Shown here one piece after another: positions 36,401 through 43,219 of a DNA stretch of 64,000 nt. A program made the translations under genes and the position numbers. The stretch lies in assembly GCA_002215675.1 (NCBI GenBank), contig NGFH01000011.1:186001-250000 (forward strand), given 5' to 3'. Under the pieces are notes generated by a model. That model did no database searches and was not told the origin of the DNA. It saw only the letters and a program-made list of their open reading frames with translations. The DNA is from Bacteroidetes bacterium 2013_40CM_41_45. GTDB lineage: Bacteria > Bacteroidota > Bacteroidia > AKYH767-A > 2013-40CM-41-45. Every line of letters begins with the position of its first letter. The stretch's first letter is position 1.

Positions 36401-36527
36401 ATGCAAAGCTTATAGATAAGAGCATCACTATAGACAAAATAATTCCGACTAAAGCATCCGGAAGATATTTGCCAAAAACATTACTCATTCTTTTTACGAG
36501 GTTGTGATTTTTGTAAAAACTTTTCAT
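33438..36527 (-). CDS. Fiber-like repeat surface protein
   Basis: 1029 aa. The start is set to the ATG at 36527 (MKSFYKNHNLVKRMSNVFG). A long signal/transmembrane segment (LVGIILSIVMLLSISFASHA) is followed by a conserved head (GVNNPTPNAKALLDLTSTSK, GFLAPRMTQAQRTAMF) and many tail-fiber-like motifs GNVGIGTTTP. A module of about 250-300 aa (VEANAPGVPATYVRNQNAAG to AFTENMRIKG) occurs twice almost unchanged and a third time in part. The C-terminus (KPFKMLVTYKQ) carries no T9SS domain. The promoter has a triple 20-bp-period operator shared with the adjacent LytTR system, so it is likely a regulated surface structure. Confidence 0.8.
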   Translation of the reverse strand: MKSFYKNHNLVKRMSNVFGKYLPDALVGIILSIVMLLSISFASHAQNIGVNNPTPNAKALLDLTSTSKGFLAPRMTQAQRTAMFSAPDATAAGMLVYQADGTIGFYYYDGTTWIYIAPSAPSGWGLTGNAGTNSAINFLGTTDNQELVMKTNNILALTISKNQRTRIGTPAPFLTLGSERVEIADSNGSKSDLVFVTGGGGPNVKGYPQVVFDKSRNTNLAPTAVQNGDWTGVVVGRGYDGANYVNNSAIIFGVDSIVSSGYVPGNIQFQTSAGGNSEKMRISNNGNIGIGTNNPWLRLHVEANAPGVPATYVRNQNAAGYSGTIFGSMAGNMAHIGYGNPSSPGWSNQAYAGSIANIPFVLTTNDQERVRIDAIGNVGISNNNPQYPLSFSSTVGDKISLWGGAGNHYGLGIQGNLFQIHSANFVDDIAFGYGSSAAFTENMRIKGNGNVGIGTITPTSKLEVNGSMKITDGTQGAGKILVSDATGLASWQAPSGSSVNAWGLTGNVGTIPATNFMGTTDNQDVVFKSNNSEVMRIKQNNKINVSSNNTPPLYPYAKLSIADENGLNSDVEIHVAQGSWGQLVLDQSGGTLAAPTASANGQWSGVVVGRSYDGNGIANTGAVIFGVDSAVSPGNMRGNIQFQTSGGSQTEKMRITRNGDVGIGTTTPWLRLHVEANAPGVPVTYVRNQNAAGYSGTIFGSMAGNMAHIGYGNPSSGWANLAYAGSIGNIPFVLTTNDQERVRIDATGNVGISNNNPPYPLSFSSTVGDKISLWGAAGNHYGLGIQSNLFQIHSANPVDDIAFGYGSSAAFTENMRIKGNGDVGIGTTTPWVRLQVENNAAGIPTTVFRNQNASGYSGTIFTSSAGANMGHFGYANPTAPGWANQVYAGSIGGVPFVLTTNDTERMRIDASGNVGIGTTTPSTQLEVNGYTKLGSNAPAIKTIEFSGTTAASQGGSVNVAHGLNSAKILSVDVLVEYTAGSFIHHSYTYNSGYDFSFFITPANIVVGNSSSNSNQILSKPFKMLVTYKQ

Positions 36528-36554
36528 TTTTTTTATTTTTAAATTTTGATGAAG

Positions 36555-36644
36555 CAAAACTACTTTGCACATTTACCATAGAACTGCTTCACTTAGCCGA
36601 TGACATAATTAGTTAGTGAACTGCGGGTTTCCTTAGTGAAGATT
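36555..36644 (-). promoter_or_regulatory. LytTR-type operator array and -7 box, fiber gene
   Basis: On the + strand: CAAAACTA (gene strand TAGTTTTG, -7 box) at 36555-36562, then 30 bp, then TTAGCCGATGAC (36593), TTAGTGAACTGC (36613) and TTAGTGAAGATT (36633), starting exactly 20 bp apart. No -33 box is present, as expected for an activator-dependent promoter. Confidence 0.65.
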
Positions 36645-36731
36645 TTAGCAGCAAAAATTAAATTAGAGTTGTAGCCGCATAAAAAAAGGGACGTACTCTA
36701 CACATCCCCTTTTCCTGCATTAGTAATTTTT

Positions 36732-37187
36732 TCACGCTACCAGTTTCCTGTTTGCTGCCTGGAGCATAGTGCCTGAAAGCAATACATAACATGTAATCCA
36801 CGCTTGTTTTGTTTCCTCAGTCCATGCGCTTTGCAAGCCTTGTTCCAATGTCCACAATAAAGCTGCGCCCACTTTTTCATAATGGTCTGCCTTTACCCCA
36901 TATTGCACGTGACGAAGTGCAAGCGCATTAATTTCATCGAGAAGCGTTTCCAACTTATCCAGCTTACTTATTACACAGTTCAGCATAGCCAGCAATTTAT
37001 TTGATTGCTCGGGAATGCTTGTGCGCTGAAAGAGTGATTTGGTTTCCGGTGCAATTTCGAAAAGACGATTGTAAAAAAGAGGCCCTACTTGTTCAGCAAG
37101 AGGGGCGACCATTGCCCAGGTAGTTTTTACGATTTCAATTTGCTTTGATGTCATTCCGACATCTTGTTTTTGAATTTTGTTTTCCAT
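36732..37187 (-). CDS. Single-domain haemoglobin (globin 1)
   Basis: 151 aa of flavohaemoglobin-like globin fold without the reductase domain (Vitreoscilla haemoglobin type). TTWAMVAPLAEQVGPLFYNR and LFEIAPETKSLF carry the B10 Tyr; the E7 position is Gln (IPEQSNKL). The proximal His lies in LALRHVQYGVKADHYEKVGA. Likely roles are O2 or NO binding. It lies in the same block as a second globin, a LytTR system and a small membrane peptide. Confidence 0.88.
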   Translation of the reverse strand: MENKIQKQDVGMTSKQIEIVKTTWAMVAPLAEQVGPLFYNRLFEIAPETKSLFQRTSIPEQSNKLLAMLNCVISKLDKLETLLDEINALALRHVQYGVKADHYEKVGAALLWTLEQGLQSAWTEETKQAWITCYVLLSGTMLQAANRKLVA

Positions 37188-37343
37188 TTTGGGTTTGGAT
37201 TATTTGTTTAAATAAATAAGACTTAAGGTTATCAGTAGAAGTGAATTGATAATTAGCTATGATAAACAATGTGCCCATTCTCTTTTTATTGTTGTTTCCA
37301 TTTTCGTTTTTTTATGTTTTGCTTGAAAAGTTATTTTGGTTCC

Positions 37344-37442
37344 TTAGCCATTTGATTCAATAATCAACATGATTAGAACTATGATCGCTAGAAAAGACAT
37401 CACTATATATAGAAGAAAAAGTTTGGAAATATTTCTTTTCAC
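37344..37442 (-). CDS. 32-aa membrane peptide upstream of globin 1
   Basis: Not in the track (GTG start, 33 codons). KRNISKLFLLYIVMSFLAII and its continuation form a single transmembrane helix ending ESNG. It sits between a LytTR-type operator/-7 box and globin 1, at the same distance from the operator (74-125 bp) as other genes with that operator, which supports it being real. It resembles the small membrane peptides at 23 kb only in general design. Confidence 0.4.
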   Translation of the reverse strand: MKRNISKLFLLYIVMSFLAIIVLIMLIIESNG

Positions 37443-37477
37443 CGCATCAATGGGTTTTTGTTTTTAAATCAACGATG

Positions 37478-37567
37478 CAAACGTAAAGGGGGGCGATACC
37501 CGGTTTTTAATTCACTTAGCGGATGACGGAATTAATTAGCCAATGACAAAAAACATTAGCTGAATAT
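37478..37567 (-). promoter_or_regulatory. LytTR-type operator array and -7 box, small peptide/globin 1
   Basis: + strand: CAAACGTA (gene strand TACGTTTG) at 37478-37485, then exactly 30 bp, then TTAGCGGATGAC (37516), TTAGCCAATGAC (37536) and TTAGCTGAATAT (37556), each 20 bp apart. The geometry is identical to the fiber gene promoter. Confidence 0.65.
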
Positions 37568-37616
37568 GCAAGCAGGTAAATGTTCCTGCTGAAAAATGCC
37601 TATAAAAAAATAAAAG

Positions 37617-38030
37617 TTATTTCCCGTTCTGGGCTTCAATCATTAAGCCGGAAATAAAGCGGTATGTGTTTTTCCATGCCGATTCGGTTTCCTTGTTCCA
37701 TTGCTTGCCGAGATTCTTTTGCAATGACCACAGCAATGTATCGCCTATGAGCTTATAATGTTCCGGTTTGGCGCCATAGCCCGAATGCCGCTGGGCAAGT
37801 TTTTTTATTTCATCACGAAGGTCATTCTCCTTGTCGAGACGATGAACAAAATAAGAAAGCATAAACATAAGTTTCATGGCCTGGTCCTTCGGGTTGGTTT
37901 TGAAAAGCGGTTTCAGTTCGGGGGAAGTTTCAAAAAGATGCTCATAAAATTGAATACCCATTTCCTGCGAAACCGGTGCAATTAAATCCCAGGTATTCCT
38001 GACAAGGGTGATTTCTTTTTCCGAAAGCAT
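37617..38030 (-). CDS. Single-domain haemoglobin (globin 2)
   Basis: 137 aa, a paralogue of globin 1 (about 35-40% identical by eye). TWDLIAPVSQEMGIQFYEHL has Tyr B10, the E7 region has Gln (KDQAMKLM) and the proximal His is in LAQRHSGYGAKPEHYKLIGD. It is 37 bp after the LytTR regulator gene and on the same strand, so it is probably transcribed with the kinase and regulator; a link between the signalling system and O2 or NO is suggested. Confidence 0.88.
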   Translation of the reverse strand: MLSEKEITLVRNTWDLIAPVSQEMGIQFYEHLFETSPELKPLFKTNPKDQAMKLMFMLSYFVHRLDKENDLRDEIKKLAQRHSGYGAKPEHYKLIGDTLLWSLQKNLGKQWNKETESAWKNTYRFISGLMIEAQNGK

Positions 38031-38067
38031 GAATCAAAAATACAAATATTTATTTTTAATGAGAGAA

Positions 38068-38814
38068 TCAGAACTTCGGAAACATATCAAAGAATTCCTC
38101 TCTCCGTGAACGGGAAATAGTAACCTGAGTGCCATCATTCATAATTACATAGCCTCCGTCTCCGCGAACAAATTTCTTAATATGATTAATGTTGATGAGA
38201 AATGAGTTATGGACCCGGAAGAAATCCTTACCCGAAAGTGTTTCGTCAATATCCTTCAATGTTTTTGCAACCAGCATCTTCCCTTTATTGGCAAGCACAA
38301 CATTCGTATAATTACTTTCGGCCTGGCAATACATAATGTCTTTAGTCTCCACGAAAATCATCCCGTCATTGGTGGTAAGAGCAATTCGCTGAACGGGTTG
38401 TGAAATATTTTTTATGTTTTGCAACAACAAGTCTAACTGCGCTTTTTCAGGAGCTGCCTTTTTATCTTCAATTTTTTTTATGGTGACTTTTAAATCGTCC
38501 GGGTCAACAGGTTTAAGCAGGTAATTAAGGGCGCTGTAACGAAATGCTTTTATTGCAAACTTGTTATATGCAGTAGTAAAAACGACATCAAAGAAAAGCT
38601 TGTCAAATTTTTCGAGCATATCGAACCCGTTCATTTTAGGCATTTCAATATCAAGAAAAACAACATCCGGTTTATACTGGTTAATGGCAGCAATTCCCTT
38701 CTCACCTGAATCGCACATTGCATCAATAACCACATTCGGGCAGTATGTTTTCAGAAGCCATTCCAGCATCTCAATGCAGTTAACTTCGTCATCGACTATT
38801 ACGCAGTGGACCAT
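38068..38814 (-). CDS. LytTR-family response regulator (second system)
   Basis: 248 aa from the ATG at 38814 (MVHCVIVDDEVNCIEMLEWL); the track start at 38868 would overlap the kinase. The receiver phospho-acceptor Asp is in VVFLDIEMPKMNG and the Lys in YLLKPVDPDD. The LytTR domain (DIMYCQAESNYTNVVL, FFRVHNSFLININHIKKF) is at 140-245. Eight bp separate it from the sensor kinase gene. It probably binds the TKAGnnnATGAC operators of this block. Confidence 0.93.
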   Translation of the reverse strand: MVHCVIVDDEVNCIEMLEWLLKTYCPNVVIDAMCDSGEKGIAAINQYKPDVVFLDIEMPKMNGFDMLEKFDKLFFDVVFTTAYNKFAIKAFRYSALNYLLKPVDPDDLKVTIKKIEDKKAAPEKAQLDLLLQNIKNISQPVQRIALTTNDGMIFVETKDIMYCQAESNYTNVVLANKGKMLVAKTLKDIDETLSGKDFFRVHNSFLININHIKKFVRGDGGYVIMNDGTQVTISRSRREEFFDMFPKF

Positions 38815-38822
38815 AGAGCCTT

Positions 38823-41800
38823 TTAATTTTCGGAAACAGGAATCTTTATAATAATTTTCGTTCCGCAACCTGTTCCCTTTTCATTTTTCAAATCTACTAT
38901 TTCAAGAGAAGATTTTTCGGCAGCATGTTCATTCAGCATGGCAAGCCGTTCCTCGGTTAATTTCAATCCCAGTGATTTCCGTATCGTCTCATTTTTACTT
39001 TTCAATTCTTTGGCGCGCGCGCGCCCTACACCATCATCTTCAACAACAATCTGCAATAATCCATTCCTGCGGCTCACCTGAACTGAAAGTTTCCCAGCAG
39101 TTTCTTTATTCAGCAATCCATGCCAGATAGCATTCTCAACATATGGCTGAATGATGAGAGGAGGTATTTCAATACTTTCCGCATTTACTTCTGCATCAAC
39201 AATAACTTCATAGTTGAACTTATTCTCGAAACGTATGGATTCCATTTCTATATACAATTGCAATGCTTCCAGCTCATTGGATAAAATTACATTCTTGCTT
39301 TGTGAATTATCAAGTATAAGCCGGATAAGTTTTGCAAATTTGGTAAGATATAATGAAGCAGTCTTGGTATCGCTCTTTACTATATACCGGTTGATAGAAT
39401 TAAGGCAGTTGAAAATAAAATGCGGATTCATCTGCGCACGCAGCGCACGCATTTCTACTTCTGCAATTTTTTTATTCAACTCCGTTTTGATTCGCTCTGC
39501 TTTTCGTATTTGTTTTATCCTGAATAAGTACATGCCATAAATCAAAAGAGAAACCAGTGCGCTGACCAGTAAAATAAACCATGCCTTTTTCCAGTAGGGC
39601 GGCTCAATATGCATAGGAACCACAAGTTCTTTGCTCCAGATTCCGTCTGCGTTTTGGGATTTTACTTTAAATAGATAATCGCCTCCGTTAAGGTTAGTGT
39701 AACTTGCATAGCGCCTGCTGCCGCAATAAATCCAGTCGTTATCGAAATTTTCAAGCATGTAAGCATAGCGGGATTTTTCAGGGTCTGAAAAATTAACAGA
39801 GGTAAAATCAAAGGAGAAAAAATTGTCGCTATATGATAACTTGATTGGCTGGTCCGCCTGCAACAGCTTTTCTTTGTCAAAAATTTTAAAAGATTTTATA
39901 GCGATAGCGGGAGCGCTTCTTTTGCGCTTGATGGATGAAGGATAAAAATGAAAATAACCTCCATAAGCCCCCATAAAAATTTCTCCGTCATCAGATTTAA
40001 AAAGTGAGAGAGAATAATATTCGTTCTTTAATCCATCCTTGCTCGTATAATAACGGACCCGGTTCTCTGAAACATTTAATAAGCCTAATCCTGCCGAAGA
40101 GGTGAACCATATATTTCCATTTGCATCGCTGATAATGTCACCGAGATTTTCCGCTGATAACCCGTTTAAGGAATTTATGTTTGAAAACTTTATTTTCCCT
40201 GAATTATATTCTATCCTGCTAAGCCCTCCATAGGAGGCTATCCACACATTTCTTTTTTGGTCAGAAGCCAGGCCCGTTATGATATCATTTGACGGAGATG
40301 ACGTGTCATGGTCATTATGCAGATAATTTTCGAATGTGCCGGTCGAGCTCAAATAGCGGCTGATGCCTTTTACTGCACTGGCAAACCATATGTTGTTCTG
40401 CCTGTCTTCAGCAGCCGCATTTATATAATAACTGCAAATCGAATGCGGGTCGCTATCGGAATGATTGAAATGAGAATATGTAAATGTTCCGGGGTCGAGT
40501 TTATACACTCCGCGACGCAGAGTGGTAATCCAGAGCATCCCGTTATGGTCCTCCATCATCCTGTAGAAATAAGGAGCACGGTTATACGAAGTGTCAGCAG
40601 GCGGCTGAGGAATATTAACCAACTTTTTTTTCTCTATATCATATTGATAAATAAAATCGCGGGTCGAAATCCAAATAACTCCATTGCGGGCTTTCATAAT
40701 AAAACTTACAACCAGCGGAGATTCTTCGAATGGATTAACCTGAAAAGATAACCGTTGGTGGGCTCCTGTCCGTTCATCAATCACGTGCAAGCCATCAGCA
40801 AAGGACGTACCCACAAATAAAAGATGGTTTACAGTGTCTTTATAAAAACAATCAACACCATAAAATTTTCCGTTAGCAGATTTGGAAACAGGAAACTCAG
40901 TGTATGAAAAAAGATTTGCGTCCGAATACATTAAGCTGATGCCCTTATCATGAGCAAACCAGGCATTACCGCCCCGGTCAATGTATATGCGTGTGTATAT
41001 AGAAGGGCTATTTTTTATTTCCTGCTCCTGGGCATTAAAATAAAATTTTTCGTCTTTAATATTGAAGACTCCGAGTCCTCTATCAGAAGTGGCAATCCAT
41101 AATTCTTGCGGGCTTTTAAATTGAACAGCAAAAATAATATTGTGGGTTACCGAGGTCGGGTCTTTCAACTCATACTTAAAATTTTTCCATTTGCCTGATT
41201 TCCTGTTGTAATTTGTAAGGCCTCCTCCCCATGCACCCAGCCATAGCGAATTATCTTTTCCGGGAGTTAAAGCGCCATACAAATCATCCCGCCAGTGGTT
41301 CGGAACAATGGGCTTGTTTTCTATTCTTGTGAAAAGTTTTTTTTGTACATCAAAAGTATATAAGCCATTGTGTGTAGTCAGCCATAGCAATCCATTCTCA
41401 TCTTCCCAAATACCATAAATGGAATTATATTTTTTTTGTGTTTCAACAGGATACCCCGGATGAATGCCCGGTAACTGGGGAAAGTGAATAAACGAATTTG
41501 TTTTTCTATCGAACAATGACAATGCATGCAGCCCAATAGTTACCCAAAGATTATTTTTTCGGTCTACATACAAAACGCCTACACCACCCGCGGGCAAGCT
41601 GGCGGGATTGTTATCATCATGTTTGTAAGAAACAAATTTTCCTGTTGCCGGATTGAAGCAGCTTATTCCTTCCGTATTATGCCCTATCCACAGGCAATTA
41701 TTTTGGTCTTCCACAATGCAACTGATTCCATTACTTAAAATGGAAGTCGTATCATGCGGAATTTTTTTGTATACATCAAATGAGTAGCCGTCATATCGAT

Positions 41801-42029
41801 TCAATCCGTTGACAGTTCCAATCCATATATAGCCATTATGGTCCTGGAAAAAACAAGAGGCCTGGTTGCTGGAAAGGCCATTAGTCTCATTCAGGCTTAC
41901 AGGATGAAAATCCGGAAATTGCGCGTAAGAATATTGCCGCCCCGCATGACACAAAATAAATAACGTACACAGGAAATATGTTTTAATAAATCTGAGTTTC
42001 AACTTGCGGAGATATTTATAATACCGCAA
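38823..42029 (-). CDS. Reg_prop/Y_Y_Y sensor histidine kinase
   Basis: 1068 aa. The signal/anchor (FIKTYFLCTLFILCHAG) is followed by two seven-bladed Reg_prop propellers (NGYIWIGTVNGLNRYDGYSF and similar repeats, about 60-690) and a Y_Y_Y domain (about 730-790). A transmembrane helix (AWFILLVSALVSLLIYGMYL, about 800) precedes a LytS-type His_kinase domain (LRAQMNPHFIFNCLNSINRY, phospho-acceptor His) and an ATPase domain (PLIIQPYVENAIWHGL, VVEDDGVGR). It is the kinase part of hybrid two-component systems, but here the LytTR regulator is a separate gene. It probably senses an extracellular polymer or envelope signal. The operator array upstream implies autoregulation. Confidence 0.93.
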   Translation of the reverse strand: MRYYKYLRKLKLRFIKTYFLCTLFILCHAGRQYSYAQFPDFHPVSLNETNGLSSNQASCFFQDHNGYIWIGTVNGLNRYDGYSFDVYKKIPHDTTSILSNGISCIVEDQNNCLWIGHNTEGISCFNPATGKFVSYKHDDNNPASLPAGGVGVLYVDRKNNLWVTIGLHALSLFDRKTNSFIHFPQLPGIHPGYPVETQKKYNSIYGIWEDENGLLWLTTHNGLYTFDVQKKLFTRIENKPIVPNHWRDDLYGALTPGKDNSLWLGAWGGGLTNYNRKSGKWKNFKYELKDPTSVTHNIIFAVQFKSPQELWIATSDRGLGVFNIKDEKFYFNAQEQEIKNSPSIYTRIYIDRGGNAWFAHDKGISLMYSDANLFSYTEFPVSKSANGKFYGVDCFYKDTVNHLLFVGTSFADGLHVIDERTGAHQRLSFQVNPFEESPLVVSFIMKARNGVIWISTRDFIYQYDIEKKKLVNIPQPPADTSYNRAPYFYRMMEDHNGMLWITTLRRGVYKLDPGTFTYSHFNHSDSDPHSICSYYINAAAEDRQNNIWFASAVKGISRYLSSTGTFENYLHNDHDTSSPSNDIITGLASDQKRNVWIASYGGLSRIEYNSGKIKFSNINSLNGLSAENLGDIISDANGNIWFTSSAGLGLLNVSENRVRYYTSKDGLKNEYYSLSLFKSDDGEIFMGAYGGYFHFYPSSIKRKRSAPAIAIKSFKIFDKEKLLQADQPIKLSYSDNFFSFDFTSVNFSDPEKSRYAYMLENFDNDWIYCGSRRYASYTNLNGGDYLFKVKSQNADGIWSKELVVPMHIEPPYWKKAWFILLVSALVSLLIYGMYLFRIKQIRKAERIKTELNKKIAEVEMRALRAQMNPHFIFNCLNSINRYIVKSDTKTASLYLTKFAKLIRLILDNSQSKNVILSNELEALQLYIEMESIRFENKFNYEVIVDAEVNAESIEIPPLIIQPYVENAIWHGLLNKETAGKLSVQVSRRNGLLQIVVEDDGVGRARAKELKSKNETIRKSLGLKLTEERLAMLNEHAAEKSSLEIVDLKNEKGTGCGTKIIIKIPVSEN

Positions 42030-42066
42030 TAAAATTACGCTTAAAACTTAAAAAAGCTAAAGCGCC

Positions 42067-42138
42067 TGAGCGGCTGGCAGTTTTGCTGAGTTAATGACGT
42101 ATTTATTGAGCCCATGACCGGTTAACTGAGTGAATAAC
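42067..42138 (-). promoter_or_regulatory. LytTR-type operator array, sensor kinase operon
   Basis: TGAGTTAATGAC (42087), TGAGCCCATGAC (42107) and TGAGTGAATAAC (42127) are exactly 20 bp apart; a fourth, weak unit TGAGCGGCTGGC starts at 42067, again in phase. An imperfect -7 box (gene strand TAGCTTTT, 42052-42059) lies 27 bp from the 42087 unit. The third sites of all three arrays share the TxAGYGAA-like form. Confidence 0.65.
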
Positions 42139-42208
42139 AGAATACTTTTAACGCTTTTGAAACAAATAATGCCTTATAATTTTTGATTTACAAGACATTA
42201 TTTATTTA

Positions 42209-42222
42209 GCAGCTCCTATAGG
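42209..42222 (-). repeat. 14-bp direct repeat of tRNA-Arg 3' end (distal copy)
   Basis: CCTATAGGAGCTGC on the minus strand is identical to the 3' end of tRNA-Arg(CCG) and its first flanking base (proximal copy at 42516-42529). The two copies bracket the GIY-YIG gene and a palindrome, as attachment sites or a target duplication would. Confidence 0.75.
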
Positions 42223-42271
42223 GTTCCCTGCCTGCCTGCCTGCTTGACGCAGTCACGCAGGCAGGGAACCC
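42221..42271. repeat. GC-rich hairpin, 15-bp perfect arms
   Basis: Arms GGGTTCCCTGCCTGC and GCAGGCAGGGAACCC enclose 21 nt (CTGCCTGCTTGACGCAGTCA and one more base). It abuts the distal tRNA direct repeat and ends 5 bp before the stop of the GIY-YIG gene. It is comparable in position and composition with the palindrome in the tRNA-Arg remnant at 2.5 kb. Confidence 0.85.
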
Positions 42272-42276
42272 CTTTA

Positions 42277-42514
42277 TTAGATACTTCTTAAAAATTTTTT
42301 CCCTGCAGCCGACTTCAGATATTTCTCTCTTTTTCTTGCTTCAGCATAGTCGATATGAGATTCCATATAAAATATTCTCCAAGGCATAAATGCTTTTGTA
42401 TACCAATTTTTACCTGAATTATGTTCTTTCAATCTCCTTTCAGGATTTTCAGAAATACCCCACATAAATTTCAGCATTAACAGAATTCCTTAAAGCGTAT
42501 ACCAACACTGACAT
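42277..42514 (-). pseudogene. GIY-YIG endonuclease gene, one-base frameshift
   Basis: The track shows only 66 aa from an internal ATG. The real start is the ATG at 42514, 2 nt after the tRNA-Arg discriminator base: MSVLVYALRNSVNAEIYVG, then a GGGG run shifts the frame, and the rest continues ISENPERRLKEHNSGK ... EARKREKYLKSAAGKKFL. With one G removed it is a complete UvrC/YhbQ-like GIY-YIG nuclease of about 79 aa (GIY = VYA, YIG = YVG, Arg of ERRLKEHN, Glu of YMESHIDYAEA). It could be an assembly error or a decayed gene. It is bracketed by 14-bp tRNA repeats. Confidence 0.85.
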
Positions 42515-42516
42515 TG

Positions 42517-42588
42517 CAGCTCCTATAGGAATCGAACCTATATCTTGAGTTCCGGAAACTCACATTCTATCCGTTGAACTAAGGAGCC
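42517..42588 (-). tRNA. tRNA-Arg (anticodon CCG)
   Basis: 72 nt, complete cloverleaf. The acceptor is GGCTCCT with AGGAGCT (G1-U72) and the discriminator is G. The anticodon arm is TGAGT-TTCCGGA-ACTCA with CCG; the T-arm is ATAGG-TTCGATT-CCTAT. CCA is not encoded. The 3' end forms the proximal 14-bp direct repeat, and the GIY-YIG start codon follows at once. Confidence 0.95.
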
Positions 42589-42724
42589 GTTGCGAAAATA
42601 GCTGTCTGACAGAGAAACTCGTCAAATGTTAAGCAAAAAATCGTTCTCATTGTGATTCCGTAACGGCTCACAACATAATTAATAACTTATCAACTTTATC
42701 ATTTTTTCATCTCACTTTGTCTTA

Positions 42725-42732
42725 TACATTTG
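42725..42732 (+). promoter_or_regulatory. -7 box candidate for the nuo operon
   Basis: TACATTTG fits TAnnTTTG and lies 69 bp before nuoA. No proper -33 TTTG is found at 19 bp (only a T run), so this is tentative. Confidence 0.35.
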
Positions 42733-42801
42733 CGCGCAAATAGCATAGGAATATCTTAATTTTTCGCTCATAATTTTGGCTATCTTTAACAAACACAGAA
42801 C

Positions 42802-43152
42802 ATGGGTGCAGCCTCAATGATTGTTTTAATTATTTCAGCAATAGTGTTTGCTGCAGGAGGAATTATAACCTCAAAAATTCTGGTTATGGGTATTAAAAAC
42901 CCTGTAAAAAGCCAGCCATATGAGTGCGGGGTTGAAACTATAGGTAATACATGGGTTCAATTTAATGTCGGATACTACTTGTTTGCTCTTATATTTTTAA
43001 TTTTTGATGTGGAGATTGTATTTCTTTATCCATGGGCTGTAGTTGTAAAAAGCATTGGATGGACGGCGTTACTTGAAATCATGATTTTTCTTTTCATCCT
43101 TTTCCTCGGGTTCCTTTATGCACACAAAAAAGGAGCATTGAAATGGGTGTGA
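42802..43152 (+). CDS. nuoA: NADH-quinone oxidoreductase subunit A
   Basis: 116-aa membrane subunit of complex I with three helices. The family signature KSQPYECGVETIGNTWVQFN is followed by YYLFALIFLIFDVEIVFLYP. It is first gene of the nuoABCDHIJKLMN operon. The 67 bp to nuoB are filled by a TTGATAA tandem array. Confidence 0.95.
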   Translation: MGAASMIVLIISAIVFAAGGIITSKILVMGIKNPVKSQPYECGVETIGNTWVQFNVGYYLFALIFLIFDVEIVFLYPWAVVVKSIGWTALLEIMIFLFILFLGFLYAHKKGALKWV

Positions 43153-43154
43153 AA

Positions 43155-43219
43155 AAAATTGATAATTGATAATTGATAATTGATAATTGATAATTGATAG
43201 TTGATAATTAGATAGATAG
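43155..43219. repeat. TTGATAA tandem array between nuoA and nuoB
   Basis: About seven copies of the 7-mer TTGATAA (the sixth is TTGATAG) are followed by GATAGATAGATG, which includes the nuoB start codon. It is a simple-sequence spacer that could vary in copy number. Confidence 0.85.

Noticed and set aside
37369-37467. Plus-strand 32-codon ORF (MIRTMIARKD...)
   Set aside because: It overlaps the minus-strand membrane peptide, which fits the orientation and distance of the operator and -7 box better.
42716-42732. Complete nuo promoter (TTTG plus TACATTTG)
   Set aside because: The TTTG is only 5 bp from the -7 box, not the usual 19; only the -7 box was kept, at low confidence.
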